From Candidatus Latescibacterota bacterium (GTDB lineage: Bacteria > Latescibacterota > Latescibacteria > Latescibacterales > Latescibacteraceae): a stretch of 33,474 bases of DNA. A program made the position numbers and the translations under genes. The DNA lies in assembly GCA_016927495.1 (NCBI GenBank), contig JAFGMP010000349.1, positions 1 through 33,474 of the forward strand. Reading direction: 5' to 3'. A model generated the notes under the pieces. It saw only the letters and a list, made by a program, of their open reading frames with translations, did no database searches and was not told where the DNA came from. Below, one piece after another: positions 22,424 through 32,019 of the stretch. How positions within the stretch are numbered: position 1 is the first letter of the stretch; each line of letters opens with the position of its first letter.

Positions 22424-23677
22424 ATGGGACAAACACTTGCTGAAAAAATTCTGAGCGAACATGCCGATCATAAGGTTCGTGCAGGAGAACTTGCCATAAT
22501 AAAGGTAGATGTATGCCTGACACAGGACGGCACAGGTCCTCTGGCAGTCCGTCAGCTCGAAAAACTCGGTATGGTTAAAGCCGCAAATCCCGACAGGACA
22601 GTGCTTTTTATCGATCATTCGGCACCATCCGCAAGAAAAGAGCTTTCCAACGACCATATGCTGCTCAGGCAGTTCGCAAAAAAAACCGGCGCGCACCTGT
22701 CCGAAATCGGGGACGGCGTCTGTCATCAGGTAATTAACGAACGCTGGATAAGGCCGGGAGATGTGCTCATCGGCGCCGATTCGCACACCTGTACCGGAGG
22801 GGCTTTTGCAGCTTTTTCCACAGGTATGGGGTCGACCGATGTAGCCGTCGGCATAGCGCTGGGAAAAACCTGGATGAAAGTTCCCGAAACCATACGAATC
22901 AATGTTAACGGAGAATTTCCCAAAGGTGTCTATGCCAAGGATCTGATTCTCCACTTAATCGGGCAGATAACGGCTGATGGCGCTACCTATAAAGCTCTTG
23001 AATTCGGAGGTCCTACAATCGATGCCATGCCTCAGCATGAACGTATGGTGCTCTCCAATATGGCGGTTGAAGCGGGAGCAAAAACAGGACTGATAGCTTC
23101 CGACAGCAAAACGAAACGATTTCTCGAAGCATACGGCAGAGGAAACGAATTCCGTGAGATTTATCCCGATCCTGATGCGGTATACGAGCAGATAATCGAC
23201 ATCGATGCATCGAAGGTAGTCCCGATGGTGGCGTTTCCGCACCGTGTCGACAATGTAAAGACCATAGATGAGGCAAAAGGCGAAAAGATCGATCAGGTTT
23301 TTATCGGGACATGCACCAACGGCAGGCTTGAAGACCTCAGAATCGCAGCCGGAATCCTGAAAGGCAAGCAACGTCACCCCGACACACGGCTCATTGTGGT
23401 ACCGGCCTCGCGAACCATATACGGCAAGGCTATCGAAGAAGGACTCCTGACTGTTTTCAACGACTCCGGAGCATCGATCAATACTCCGGGCTGCGGCCCC
23501 TGTGTGGGAGTTCACCAGGGTATTCTCGGCGACGGTGAAAAGTGCCTGTCCACCATGAACCGTAACTTTAAGGGCAGAATGGGTAATCCTGAAGGCTTCA
23601 TTTTTCTCGCAAGTCCCGCAACCTGCGCCGCGAGCGCAATTGCCGGGGAAATTGCAGATCCGCGGGAGGTATCATAA
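22424..23677 (+). CDS. aconitase-family large subunit (LeuC/homoaconitase type)
   Basis: A 417-residue Fe-S hydro-lyase subunit of the two-subunit aconitase family, whose members are isopropylmalate isomerase, homoaconitase and related enzymes. Its cluster cysteines are Cys297 (GTCTNGR) and Cys357 and Cys360 (GCGPC). Other markers are GADSHTCTGGAF (118-129), GMGSTDVAVGIALGK (135-149) and the late SPATCAASAIAGEI. The length of about 420 fits the archaeal-type LeuC group. The small subunit follows immediately and NADP isocitrate dehydrogenase after that; no leuA or leuB is near. A role as aconitase (citrate to isocitrate) is thus a fair inference. The start has ACAGGAG about six bases upstream. 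Confidence 0.85.
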   Translation: MGQTLAEKILSEHADHKVRAGELAIIKVDVCLTQDGTGPLAVRQLEKLGMVKAANPDRTVLFIDHSAPSARKELSNDHMLLRQFAKKTGAHLSEIGDGVCHQVINERWIRPGDVLIGADSHTCTGGAFAAFSTGMGSTDVAVGIALGKTWMKVPETIRINVNGEFPKGVYAKDLILHLIGQITADGATYKALEFGGPTIDAMPQHERMVLSNMAVEAGAKTGLIASDSKTKRFLEAYGRGNEFREIYPDPDAVYEQIIDIDASKVVPMVAFPHRVDNVKTIDEAKGEKIDQVFIGTCTNGRLEDLRIAAGILKGKQRHPDTRLIVVPASRTIYGKAIEEGLLTVFNDSGASINTPGCGPCVGVHQGILGDGEKCLSTMNRNFKGRMGNPEGFIFLASPATCAASAIAGEIADPREVS

Positions 23678-23678
23678 T

Positions 23679-24182
23679 ATGTCATTACAAGGAAAAGCAT
23701 GGAAATTCGGCGACAATATATCGACAGACCTTATCGCACCGGGACGTCTTTTTCATCTCAGGTCGAACCTTCCCGAATTAGCCAAACATGTGCTTGAGGA
23801 TGCCGACCCGGAATTTGCTTCGAAAGTACAAACCGGAGACTTTGTCGTAGGAGGCAGTAACTTCGGTCTCGGTTCCTCACGGGAGCATGCGCCTACAATT
23901 ATTAAGCTTGCCGGTGTATCGGCGGTAATCGCATCATCGTTTGCACGTATCTTCTACCGTAACGCCATCAATGTGGGGCTGCCCGTGATACAATGCGATA
24001 CGGGTAACATTGAAGCGGGCGATCTAATTGAAGTCGATCTTGCCAACGGTACCGTAACCGACATTACCCGAAACTTTACACTGACATTCCCGCCGCTGCC
24101 GGGAATTATGAGGACAATTCTTGAAGATGGCGGACTCGTTGCGCATCTGCAAAAACATGGAGACTTTACACTTTCAACTTAA
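23679..24182 (+). CDS. aconitase-family small subunit (LeuD/homoaconitase type)
   Basis: A 167-residue partner that completes the active site of the hydro-lyase encoded just upstream. It has KFGDNISTDLIAPGR (9-23), GGSNFGLGSSREHAP (58-72) and RIFYRNAINVGLPVI. The substrate loop reads FHLRSN (25-30). In this family a hydrophobic residue at the third loop position goes with isopropylmalate, while Arg (YLRT in the Methanocaldococcus homoaconitase) goes with acids carrying an extra carboxylate. Arg28 argues against a plain LeuD. The ATG at 23679 comes one base after the stop of the large subunit, with GGGAGG upstream; an in-frame ATG at 23640 lies inside that gene. Confidence 0.85.
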   Translation: MSLQGKAWKFGDNISTDLIAPGRLFHLRSNLPELAKHVLEDADPEFASKVQTGDFVVGGSNFGLGSSREHAPTIIKLAGVSAVIASSFARIFYRNAINVGLPVIQCDTGNIEAGDLIEVDLANGTVTDITRNFTLTFPPLPGIMRTILEDGGLVAHLQKHGDFTLST

Positions 24183-24203
24183 TCATAAATCAAAGGAGTC
24201 AAC

Positions 24204-25445
24204 GTGGATTTCAGGCAACCCGAATATGATACGGACGGTAAAAAAATTACTGTTAAGTATAACAGGCTTCTTGTTCCGGATAACCCGATAATTCCATACA
24301 TCGAGGGTGACGGCATCGGGCCTGATATATGGAATGCATCCAGACGTGTACTTGACGCAGCCGTAAAAAAAGCTTTCAATGGCGAAAAGGAAATTGTATG
24401 GACTGAAATCCTTGCCGGGGAAAAAGCCTATGAAAGAACAGGGAAATGGCTTCCCGATGATACACTCAAATCGATAAAACATTTCATCGTGGCGATTAAA
24501 GGTCCGCTTACGACTCCTGTTGGCGGCGGTTTTCGCAGTCTTAATGTGACCATACGTCAGAAACTCGATCTTTATGCCTGCGTCCGGCCGGTACGTTATT
24601 TTAAGGGAACCCCTTCACCGGTATGTGAACCGGGTAACATGGATGTGGTTATATTCCGTGAAAACACCGAAGATGTATATGCTGGTATCGAATGGCAGCG
24701 TGCATCGGAAGAAGCGGTTAGCATCATTAAATTCCTCAAGGATTCATTTGACGTTGACATCAGACCGGATTCGGGTATTGGCATAAAGCCCATGAGCGCA
24801 ACAGGCACAAAACGGCTTGTTCGTAAGGCAATCGAGTATGCGCTTGATAATAAACGTACTTCGGTTACCCTGGTGCATAAAGGCAACATTATGAAATACA
24901 CAGAGGGCGCTTTTCGTGACTGGGGTTACGAAATTGCCCGCGACGAGTTTCCCCATGAGACAATCCCGGAATCCGAGGTCTGGGAAAAGTACGATGGGAA
25001 AGCGCCCAATGATCGTATTGTAATTAAAGACCGTATCGCTGATTCCATGTTCCAGCAGATTCTGACAAGGACAAAGGAATATGATGTGATTGCAACCCCG
25101 AATCTTAACGGAGATTATTTGTCGGATGCTTGCGCTGCGCAGGTAGGCGGAATCGGTATGGCTCCTGGCGCAAATATAGGTGATTTTATCGGCGTTTTCG
25201 AGGCTACACATGGTACAGCCCCAAAATATGGCGGCAAAAATATGGCGAACCCGTCATCGCTTATCCTTTCCGGATGTCTGATGCTCGAATATTTGGGCTG
25301 GGCTGAAGCGGCGAAATTTATTTACGCATCGCTCGAACACGCTATCGAAAATAAAACAGTCACCTATGATCTCGAACGGCTTATGGACGGGGCTACGAAG
25401 CTCTCAACCAGCGAATTTGCCGATACGATCATAAAAGGTTTATAA
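24204..25445 (+). CDS. icd: NADP-dependent isocitrate dehydrogenase
   Basis: Oxidises isocitrate to 2-oxoglutarate. 413 residues, closely patterned on E. coli Icd: [72 protein letters not shown] and [11 protein letters not shown]. The Lys-Tyr after HGTAP marks NADP preference. Ser112 stands at the position of the E. coli phosphorylated Ser113, so control by an AceK-like kinase is conceivable, but none is seen. The start is GTG at 24204 with AAAGGAG five bases upstream. It lies 21 bases after the aconitase-family small subunit, which makes a citrate-to-oxoglutarate unit likely. Confidence 0.95.
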   Translation: MDFRQPEYDTDGKKITVKYNRLLVPDNPIIPYIEGDGIGPDIWNASRRVLDAAVKKAFNGEKEIVWTEILAGEKAYERTGKWLPDDTLKSIKHFIVAIKGPLTTPVGGGFRSLNVTIRQKLDLYACVRPVRYFKGTPSPVCEPGNMDVVIFRENTEDVYAGIEWQRASEEAVSIIKFLKDSFDVDIRPDSGIGIKPMSATGTKRLVRKAIEYALDNKRTSVTLVHKGNIMKYTEGAFRDWGYEIARDEFPHETIPESEVWEKYDGKAPNDRIVIKDRIADSMFQQILTRTKEYDVIATPNLNGDYLSDACAAQVGGIGMAPGANIGDFIGVFEATHGTAPKYGGKNMANPSSLILSGCLMLEYLGWAEAAKFIYASLEHAIENKTVTYDLERLMDGATKLSTSEFADTIIKGL

Positions 25446-26441
<996 letters not shown>

Positions 26442-26462
26442 ATTAATCCAAAGAATCTTTTG

Positions 26463-28178
26463 TTAGGGCAAAACCAACTCAAACGGTTCCATGTCCGCTT
26501 TCGCCACGAACATTTCTGTTTTGGACTGGTCTTTTTGAATCATAATACGGTATTTATTCCCGACTTTGAGGCCCGGAATCGAAAACGAGCCGTTTTTACC
26601 CGATACAGCTACTGAAGTACTCATACTTTGGCCGGTTACATTATCAATCATTAACAGAGAAATTTCAATTCCGGCAGCAGGAGAGCCTTGCGTATCGATT
26701 ACTCTGCCTTCAATATGGGTTGTATCGTATTTCTCCATCAGAATATCAACAACCATATCGGGCTTTACTACTAAAATATTTGTTGAAGCTTGTAATTGAA
26801 GCTCTTGTTGTTCTGCTGTAATTGTAATTTCATGCCCTGCTTGAATACCGGTTAAAGCAAAATGCCCTTTTCTGTCGGATCTCGTACCGACATTTCGCGG
26901 CGCTGAAGCCGTGATAACAGCATTTCCTACCGGTTTACCGTCAACCGTACGAACAAATCCCTGTATTTCCTGACCTTTTTTCATTAGAAAATCCAGACCG
27001 GTATAGGTTTCACCCTCGACAGCATCAATTAAAATTTCTTTATCCGAAACGAGTTCATATCCCTTCTGTGAATGGCAGTACAATCTGATCTCACCCGGCT
27101 GAACACGTGTTTTAAACTCGCCGTTTTCATCCGTAAAACCTCCTCTGCCAATGAAAATGTCAGGAATCGGCTCACCGGTATCATTATTTATTACTTTACC
27201 CGAAATAACAGCGCCTTTAATCAATCTTACTTCAATATTATCGGTGGTCTCTCCTGCGGTTACTTTAACATCTTCAACAAGTTCACTAATAAAGTCGGGA
27301 AACTTATCTTTTGGTATCATTCCTATTTCGTAGGTGCCTTCTTTCAGGTTTGTAAAGAGGAATTCCCCGTTTTTATCCACTGTCGATTCCGCGCTTTCTC
27401 CCATCATACTACCGCCAATAGCAATGAGAATCATGCTGTCATTCTGTTGGGCAAAATCACCAAAGATAATCTTCCCTTTTATACGGCTTTCCTTCTCAAG
27501 CGTAATCGGTATACCGTCGCTACCAGCCTGTACACGCTGGTTATAATACTGGGCATAACCCGGCGCCTTGACGAGAATGTTGACCGCGCTTTCCTTCGGG
27601 AGATGCTTAAGTGCAAATTTACCGCTTCTGCCAGTAGTAACCGATGTTCCGGGCAAAGCTCCCTCAATGTAAACACCGTTTCCAAATGTCCGCGGACTCA
27701 CAGCGTCCATCCTGATAGAGCCAATATTTATCACCGCATCGCGTATCGGTTTCCCTTTTGTATCCCGAATGATGCCGGTAATGGTATCCTGTTCATCGAG
27801 TGTAATAACGATACCGCTTAATTCATCATCCTTATATAATTTTACCCAGCCGACGGAATAGTCTTCATGCAGCGCCGCAATATTTAATGATTCAAGCTCT
27901 TTTTGGGGCAGTTCGTCTTGTTTGACCTCGAATGAGAATATGCCGTCACTGCCGGTTTGTGCAATTTTTTCACAGGATATATCAACATTAAAGTAACTTC
28001 CTGTTTGATGAAATACAAAGATATCGGCACCGTCGACAGGGTTATTTTCATATATAACAGAACCCGACACTAATGTTGTCGGCCCGTTAACCTGTTCTAC
28101 CATTTCGGTTTCAGAACATGAAAGGAACAACACCGTCATCATACTGAAAACCGCAAGCAATATTATCTGTCTTGGCAT
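26463..28178 (-). CDS. lipoprotein with repeated carboxypeptidase-regulatory-like domains
   Basis: A 571-residue exported protein made almost wholly of beta-sandwich repeats. A hydrophobic leader ends in LSC (Cys21), probably a lipobox. About six repeats begin near residues 36, 131, 232, 323, 404 and 489. They share a layout of I-x-G-x-V/I then G-x-P-x-x-x-A-x-I and a closing D/S-x-x-G-x-F (for example TITGIIRDTKGKPIRDAVI and TGRSGKFAL). That is the CarboxypepD_reg pattern, found in outer-membrane and surface proteins of FCB bacteria. No enzyme domain or membrane anchor other than the lipid is visible. The start has AAGGATA upstream. The gene stands alone on its strand. Confidence 0.82.
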   Translation of the reverse strand: MPRQIILLAVFSMMTVLFLSCSETEMVEQVNGPTTLVSGSVIYENNPVDGADIFVFHQTGSYFNVDISCEKIAQTGSDGIFSFEVKQDELPQKELESLNIAALHEDYSVGWVKLYKDDELSGIVITLDEQDTITGIIRDTKGKPIRDAVINIGSIRMDAVSPRTFGNGVYIEGALPGTSVTTGRSGKFALKHLPKESAVNILVKAPGYAQYYNQRVQAGSDGIPITLEKESRIKGKIIFGDFAQQNDSMILIAIGGSMMGESAESTVDKNGEFLFTNLKEGTYEIGMIPKDKFPDFISELVEDVKVTAGETTDNIEVRLIKGAVISGKVINNDTGEPIPDIFIGRGGFTDENGEFKTRVQPGEIRLYCHSQKGYELVSDKEILIDAVEGETYTGLDFLMKKGQEIQGFVRTVDGKPVGNAVITASAPRNVGTRSDRKGHFALTGIQAGHEITITAEQQELQLQASTNILVVKPDMVVDILMEKYDTTHIEGRVIDTQGSPAAGIEISLLMIDNVTGQSMSTSVAVSGKNGSFSIPGLKVGNKYRIMIQKDQSKTEMFVAKADMEPFELVLP

Positions 28179-28425
28179 TGTATTATCCTTAAATTATGGT
28201 TGGGGAAACCTATAACTCTATAATTTGTTTTCCGGTTTTAGGTATTATTTAATATACAGTAAATAACCGATGTGTCAATGCATATTTTCATCAGTGCAGT
28301 GATTGCAACTTTATATATTAACGTTATACATGGATTCTTTGCTATTTTTTCAAAAAACAGTTTTATGAAAATTATTCAATGATTATACTGAACACTGTTA
28401 AATATTTTAAATTCAATGGAGAATT

Positions 28426-29529
28426 ATGAAACAAGAATACGGAGATGTTCTGGCGCTGTTCGGTGTATCCGGAGTCGGGGCCAAAACCTATACACGGCTG
28501 ATTGGGCGATTCAGCTCGCCTTCAGCAGTATTTTCGGCATCGGACAGGGATTTGCTCGCAATGGAGGGAATCGGCCCTGTCATTCTGAAAAATATCAGAA
28601 CGTTTGATCGCAGTGCATTTGTTGACGCACAGGAAAAGCTTATGGAAGCCTCCGGTGTAACGCTCTGTACACGGACATCGCCCGATTATCCTCCGCTCCT
28701 GAATGCCTTTAAATCCGCGCCGCCCGTTTTATTTGTTCGTGGTGATGTAAAAGCGCTTTCACTGCCCTCGCTTGCATTTGTAGGTACTCGCAAACCGACC
28801 GATTACGGTGTAACCATGACCCGTGAGCTTGTCAGGGGTACTGTTGAAGCAGATATGTGTGTTGTCAGCGGCATGGCAGCGGGTATTGATTCAGCGGCAC
28901 ACCGGACTGCCCTCGATAACGGTGGCAAGACAGTAGCGGTGTTAGGATGCGGAGTCGATATCATCTATCCGGAATCAAACAGGAAATTATCTGAACAAAT
29001 TATGCAATCCGGTTGCCTTGTGAGTCATTTCCCAATGGGTATTTTCCCCGACCGAGGTAATTTCCCCGCCAGAAACGCGGTCATCACCGGACTTTCCCTC
29101 GGTACAGTTGTAGTGGAGGCGCCGAAAAAAAGCGGGGCTCTTATCACAGCCGAACTGACGCTTAAAGCGGGGCGCCCATTGTTTACGGTTCCGGGCAACG
29201 CAACTTCTTTAACCAGCGAAGGCACCAACAACCTGCTGGCACGAGGGGCGATTCCGGTGCAAAGCATCAAAGACGTACTCACCGCACTCGGGAAACCGAT
29301 TCCCCCAACGGTTAAATACTCCAAACCGGTCTCTCTGCCAAAAAAACGTACCGTACTTCCGGGTCGTGCCGGAGACATACTTAAATATCTCGATAACGGC
29401 CCGCAGCATGTGGACGTGCTATGCTCAAAACTCAAAATACCTGTTTTCGAACTGCTCAACGAGCTTACCATGCTTGAAATCAAGGGGTATGTGAAACAAA
29501 ACCCGGGGAAAATATTCGAGATACTCTAA
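28426..29529 (+). CDS. dprA: DNA processing protein DprA
   Basis: Loads RecA on incoming single-stranded DNA during transformation. 367 residues. The N-terminus (about 1-70) looks like a SAM/helix-hairpin-helix region (FGVSGVGAKTYTRLIG). The Rossmann-like core has LAFVGTRKPTDYG, VVSGMAAGIDSAAHRTAL, VLGCGVDIIYPESN, FPARNAVITGLSLGTVVVEA and SGALITAELTLKAGRPLF. The C-terminal winged helix is at about 310-367 (AGDILKYLDNGPQHVDVLCS). The start has GGAG about five bases upstream. No other competence gene is close except the PilM-like pair about 9 kb away, which would suit DNA uptake. Confidence 0.95.
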   Translation: MKQEYGDVLALFGVSGVGAKTYTRLIGRFSSPSAVFSASDRDLLAMEGIGPVILKNIRTFDRSAFVDAQEKLMEASGVTLCTRTSPDYPPLLNAFKSAPPVLFVRGDVKALSLPSLAFVGTRKPTDYGVTMTRELVRGTVEADMCVVSGMAAGIDSAAHRTALDNGGKTVAVLGCGVDIIYPESNRKLSEQIMQSGCLVSHFPMGIFPDRGNFPARNAVITGLSLGTVVVEAPKKSGALITAELTLKAGRPLFTVPGNATSLTSEGTNNLLARGAIPVQSIKDVLTALGKPIPPTVKYSKPVSLPKKRTVLPGRAGDILKYLDNGPQHVDVLCSKLKIPVFELLNELTMLEIKGYVKQNPGKIFEIL

Positions 29530-29615
29530 AATCATATGATTTTATGTCTTATCGCGTTCCCGACTTAATTCTTATAAATAATTATACAACCACAATCCAT
29601 TCCGTACCATAGAGA

Positions 29616-29678
29616 CACCTCCGGGTTACAACAATTTCCCAGAAAAAAATGATGATTATGGTAATAAGCCCGGAGGTG
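29616..29678 (+). promoter_or_regulatory. inverted repeat that pairs with a Shine-Dalgarno site
   Basis: cacctccggg (29616-29625) and cccggaggtg (29669-29678) are perfect complements separated by 43 bases. The right arm contains GGAGGTG, a strong ribosome binding site seven bases before the ATG of a 33-codon frame at 29685. If transcribed, the left arm would act as an anti-Shine-Dalgarno. It may instead be a repeat or the 3' structure of the dprA transcript. Confidence 0.45.
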
Positions 29679-29684
29679 AATAAT

Positions 29685-29786
29685 ATGAAACAGCTTATTC
29701 CTCGATATCTTTTTAACTCCATGGCGGACATACATTTCCTTCAGAGTAATCAATTAAATATCTCACCCCGGATCGTGGAAATATAG
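29685..29786 (+). CDS. possible 33-residue small protein
   Basis: An ATG with an excellent GGAGGTG site opens a frame for 33 residues (beginning MKQLIPRYLFN, ending SPRIVEI, stop TAG). I recognise no family. The peptide is neither clearly a membrane helix nor a signal. Its interest is the inverted repeat around its ribosome binding site. It could be a real small protein, a leader peptide, or chance; codon use cannot decide at this length. Confidence 0.3.
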   Translation: MKQLIPRYLFNSMADIHFLQSNQLNISPRIVEI

Positions 29787-29896
29787 TGTCTGTCGCCGAA
29801 CTTCATTATCGTATTCTATGTAAAATTCCTTGACAAATCCTATGAATGCCTTGACGTATAAAAATAAAAAAGTATTATTTTCTCCTCCAAAAATAC

Positions 29897-29925
29897 TTGA
29901 CGAATAGGGTACTGTTCATTATATT
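29897..29925 (+). promoter_or_regulatory. sigma-70-type promoter of the rplM operon
   Basis: TTGACG (29897-29902), a 17-base spacer and TATATT (29920-29925) make a near-consensus promoter. Transcription would start near 29932 and give a leader of about 55 bases before the rplM start at 29987. Confidence 0.65.
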
Positions 29926-29986
29926 TGTAAACTCTGTATTTCTGATTATTTGCCAGTTTATATATATTTAAAAGGAGTTATGTGGG

Positions 29987-30415
29987 ATGAAAACGTATGT
30001 TACGAAACCTGAAGAAGTTCAGCATAAGTGGTACGTTGTCGATGCTGAAAACAAGGTGCTGGGAAGGCTCGCTGCGGAAGTTGCCGCTATTCTTAGGGGA
30101 AAGAAAAAGCCGATTTATCAGCCGAATGTGGATGCCGGAGATTATGTAATAATTGTCAACGCCGGCAAAGTCAAATTGACCGGTTTGAAAGATGATGCGA
30201 AAAAATATTTTTCAGTGACCGGATATGTTGGTCATTCGAAAAATGTTCCCTATAAAAGTATGCAGGAAAAACATCCCGAACGTATTATAGAAAAAGCGGT
30301 AAAAGGAATGCTGCCTCACAATGCTTTGGGCAGAAAGATGTACCGTAAACTCCATGTTTATGCCGGGCCGAAACATAATCACACGGCGCAGCAACCTGAA
30401 ACACTGGAAATTTAA
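29987..30415 (+). CDS. rplM: 50S ribosomal protein L13
   Basis: A large-subunit protein that binds 23S rRNA early in assembly. 142 residues, the standard bacterial length. It reads KWYVVDAENKVLGRLAAEVA near the start, GDYVIIVNAGKVKLTG in the middle and GMLPHNALGRKMYRKLHVYA near the end, all L13 hallmarks. AAAAGGAG lies eight bases before the ATG. It is the first gene of the rplM-rpsI-rpsB-tsf-pyrH-frr series, behind the promoter at 29897-29925. Confidence 0.98.
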   Translation: MKTYVTKPEEVQHKWYVVDAENKVLGRLAAEVAAILRGKKKPIYQPNVDAGDYVIIVNAGKVKLTGLKDDAKKYFSVTGYVGHSKNVPYKSMQEKHPERIIEKAVKGMLPHNALGRKMYRKLHVYAGPKHNHTAQQPETLEI

Positions 30416-30435
30416 AAAAGAAAGGAGCGTAGTTT

Positions 30436-30828
30436 TTGGCTGAGACATTTTATCTCGCGACGGGAAAACGTAAAAGCTCGATCGCACGGGTACGGCTTAA
30501 AACAGGCTCGGGAAAAATAATCGTGAACGGCAAGAGTGCACTCGATTATTTTCACAGAGAGTCTGCACTGCCGTTTGTTGAGCAGCCGCTGGAATTGACT
30601 GAAAATACCGATAAAATCGATGTTTATGCCAATATCAGAGGCGGTGGTTTAAGTGGCCAGGCAGGGGCGCTCAGGCATGGTATTTCACGTGCTTTGATAG
30701 AAATGAATCCCGAACTGCGGCCGGTTCTTAAAAGGGCAGGGCTCATTACTCGTGATTCACGGGTCAAAGAACGTAAAAAATACGGTCTGGCAGCTGCTCG
30801 CAGGGCTTATCAGTTCTCCAAACGTTAA
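30436..30828 (+). CDS. rpsI: 30S ribosomal protein S9
   Basis: A small-subunit head protein whose C-terminal tail reaches the P-site tRNA. 130 residues: [20 protein letters not shown] at the start, [19 protein letters not shown] in the middle and the tail [16 protein letters not shown] ending in the invariant Lys-Arg. The start is TTG at 30436, set by AAAGGAG eight bases upstream and by the family length. It follows rplM by 20 bases, the usual pair. Confidence 0.98.
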   Translation: MAETFYLATGKRKSSIARVRLKTGSGKIIVNGKSALDYFHRESALPFVEQPLELTENTDKIDVYANIRGGGLSGQAGALRHGISRALIEMNPELRPVLKRAGLITRDSRVKERKKYGLAAARRAYQFSKR

Positions 30829-30859
30829 TACGTTACTATCACACACGTTTCGTGACGTC

Positions 30860-30888
30860 CGGATTTGTTGCCGCACAGCGGTTATCCG
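30860..30888 (+). promoter_or_regulatory. candidate hairpin in the rpsB leader
   Basis: Between rpsI and rpsB, CGGAT (30860-30864) pairs with ATCCG (30884-30888) and, inside it, CCGC (30871-30874) pairs with GCGG (30878-30881) around a three-base loop. A structured leader upstream of rpsB fits the known feedback control by S2 in other bacteria, but I cannot match it to a described motif. It may equally be a weak terminator or processing site. Confidence 0.3.
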
Positions 30889-30936
30889 ACGGTTGATCGG
30901 AGCGGAGGGTAAAAACATTTAAAAGAGGTATGTAAA

Positions 30937-31962
30937 GTGGCAGAAGTATCTATTAAAGAACTTCTTGAGGCCGGAGTACATTTTGGTCACCAGACCAGAC
31001 GATGGAACCCCAAGATGAAGAAATACATTTTCACCGAACGAAATAACATCTACATCATCGATCTCCAGAAAACCCAGAAACTTCTTACCAATGCATGTGA
31101 AAAAATCCGTGACATCGCGGCAAAGGGGCAGGCGGTTCTGTTTGTCGGAACCAAACCCCAGGCCGCAGCGATAATAAAGGAAGAAGCTGAGCGCTGTAAC
31201 CAGTTTTATGTTACGAATCGCTGGCTCGGCGGAATGCTCACAAACTACAGAACCATCAGACAAAGTATAAAACGTCTGGAACATCTCGAAAAGATTTCCA
31301 CTGACGGTACCTATGAACATTTTACAAAAAAAGAAATTTTAACGCACGAAAAAAATCGTCAGCGTCTTTCTCAGGTTCTCGATGGCATTCGCAATATGAA
31401 CAGAATTCCCGGTCTTCTGATTGTTGTGGATACAAAAAAAGAAAAAATCGCCGTAAGTGAAGCAAGACGACTTGGAATTCCTGTCTGCGCGATTCTTGAT
31501 ACGAACAGTGATCCCGACCCAATTACCTTTCCGATTCCGGGAAATGATGATGCGATTCGTTCAATACAGCTTCTGATATCAAATATCACGGACTCAATTC
31601 TTGAAGGTGCACAGATGATTGTCGACGAGGGAATACTTGCAGAAAAAGAAAAGCTGCAAGACGAAGCTGATTTAGATGACGAACAGAAACAAAAGCGCCG
31701 GCATCCCTCTCATAAACCGTTGATTGTGTCTGATGATGAAGATTTGGAAGAAACTGATGTTGCAGAAGATTCGAAGGACACGAAAAAGCTTCCCCGAAAA
31801 CGGTTAAAAGACGAAGAAGAAGCGCTGCAGAAAAGAAAAGCGCGTAATCAGTTAAAACAAAAAAAACCCCGGCAAAAATCCGAATCAGATAATATAGCAG
31901 TACATCCTGCAAAAAAAACCGATATGGGAAATAACAGCGAGTCAAAGGGAGTGGAAGATTAG
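30937..31962 (+). CDS. rpsB: 30S ribosomal protein S2 with long charged C-terminal extension
   Basis: A small-subunit protein, 341 residues against about 230-260 in most bacteria. The S2 core (1 to about 232) is clear: ELLEAGVHFGHQTRRWNPKM, FVGTKPQAAAIIKEEA, YVTNRWLGGMLTNY and the late LDTNSDPDPITFPIPGNDDA. From about residue 233 to the end runs a low-complexity tail rich in Lys, Glu, Asp and Arg, with no recognisable fold and probably disordered. There is no frameshift, and the tail ends shortly before tsf. The start is GTG at 30937 behind AAAAGAGG. Its role is unknown; extended S2 tails occur in several candidate phyla and other groups. Confidence 0.95.
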   Translation: MAEVSIKELLEAGVHFGHQTRRWNPKMKKYIFTERNNIYIIDLQKTQKLLTNACEKIRDIAAKGQAVLFVGTKPQAAAIIKEEAERCNQFYVTNRWLGGMLTNYRTIRQSIKRLEHLEKISTDGTYEHFTKKEILTHEKNRQRLSQVLDGIRNMNRIPGLLIVVDTKKEKIAVSEARRLGIPVCAILDTNSDPDPITFPIPGNDDAIRSIQLLISNITDSILEGAQMIVDEGILAEKEKLQDEADLDDEQKQKRRHPSHKPLIVSDDEDLEETDVAEDSKDTKKLPRKRLKDEEEALQKRKARNQLKQKKPRQKSESDNIAVHPAKKTDMGNNSESKGVED

Positions 31963-32019
31963 TAGATATCTGATTTTCCCTTTAACTTTTTTTAATACGG
32001 AATGAAAGGAATTACCATT

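Larger units (their letters stand above)
29530..29986. other. intergenic region between dprA and rplM
   Basis: About 457 bases holding the inverted repeat and small frame above and, from about 29820, an AT-rich promoter region. Besides the main promoter listed separately, TTGACG (29851-29856) with TATTAT (29873-29878) at a 16-base spacer could be a second one. No larger gene is supported on either strand. Confidence 0.5.

Noticed and set aside
22424..24182. Leucine biosynthesis operon
   Set aside because: leuA and leuB are not present, the substrate loop carries Arg and the next gene is icd; the leucine role is left open but not preferred.
27072..27821. 249-codon plus-strand frame opposite the repeat lipoprotein
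   Set aside because: Antisense shadow of a well-supported repetitive gene; its composition is unlike a real protein.
29565..29753. Minus-strand frame opposite the small 33-codon frame
   Set aside because: No ribosome binding site, biased composition (many His, Tyr and Asn), and it crosses the inverted repeat; no family resemblance.
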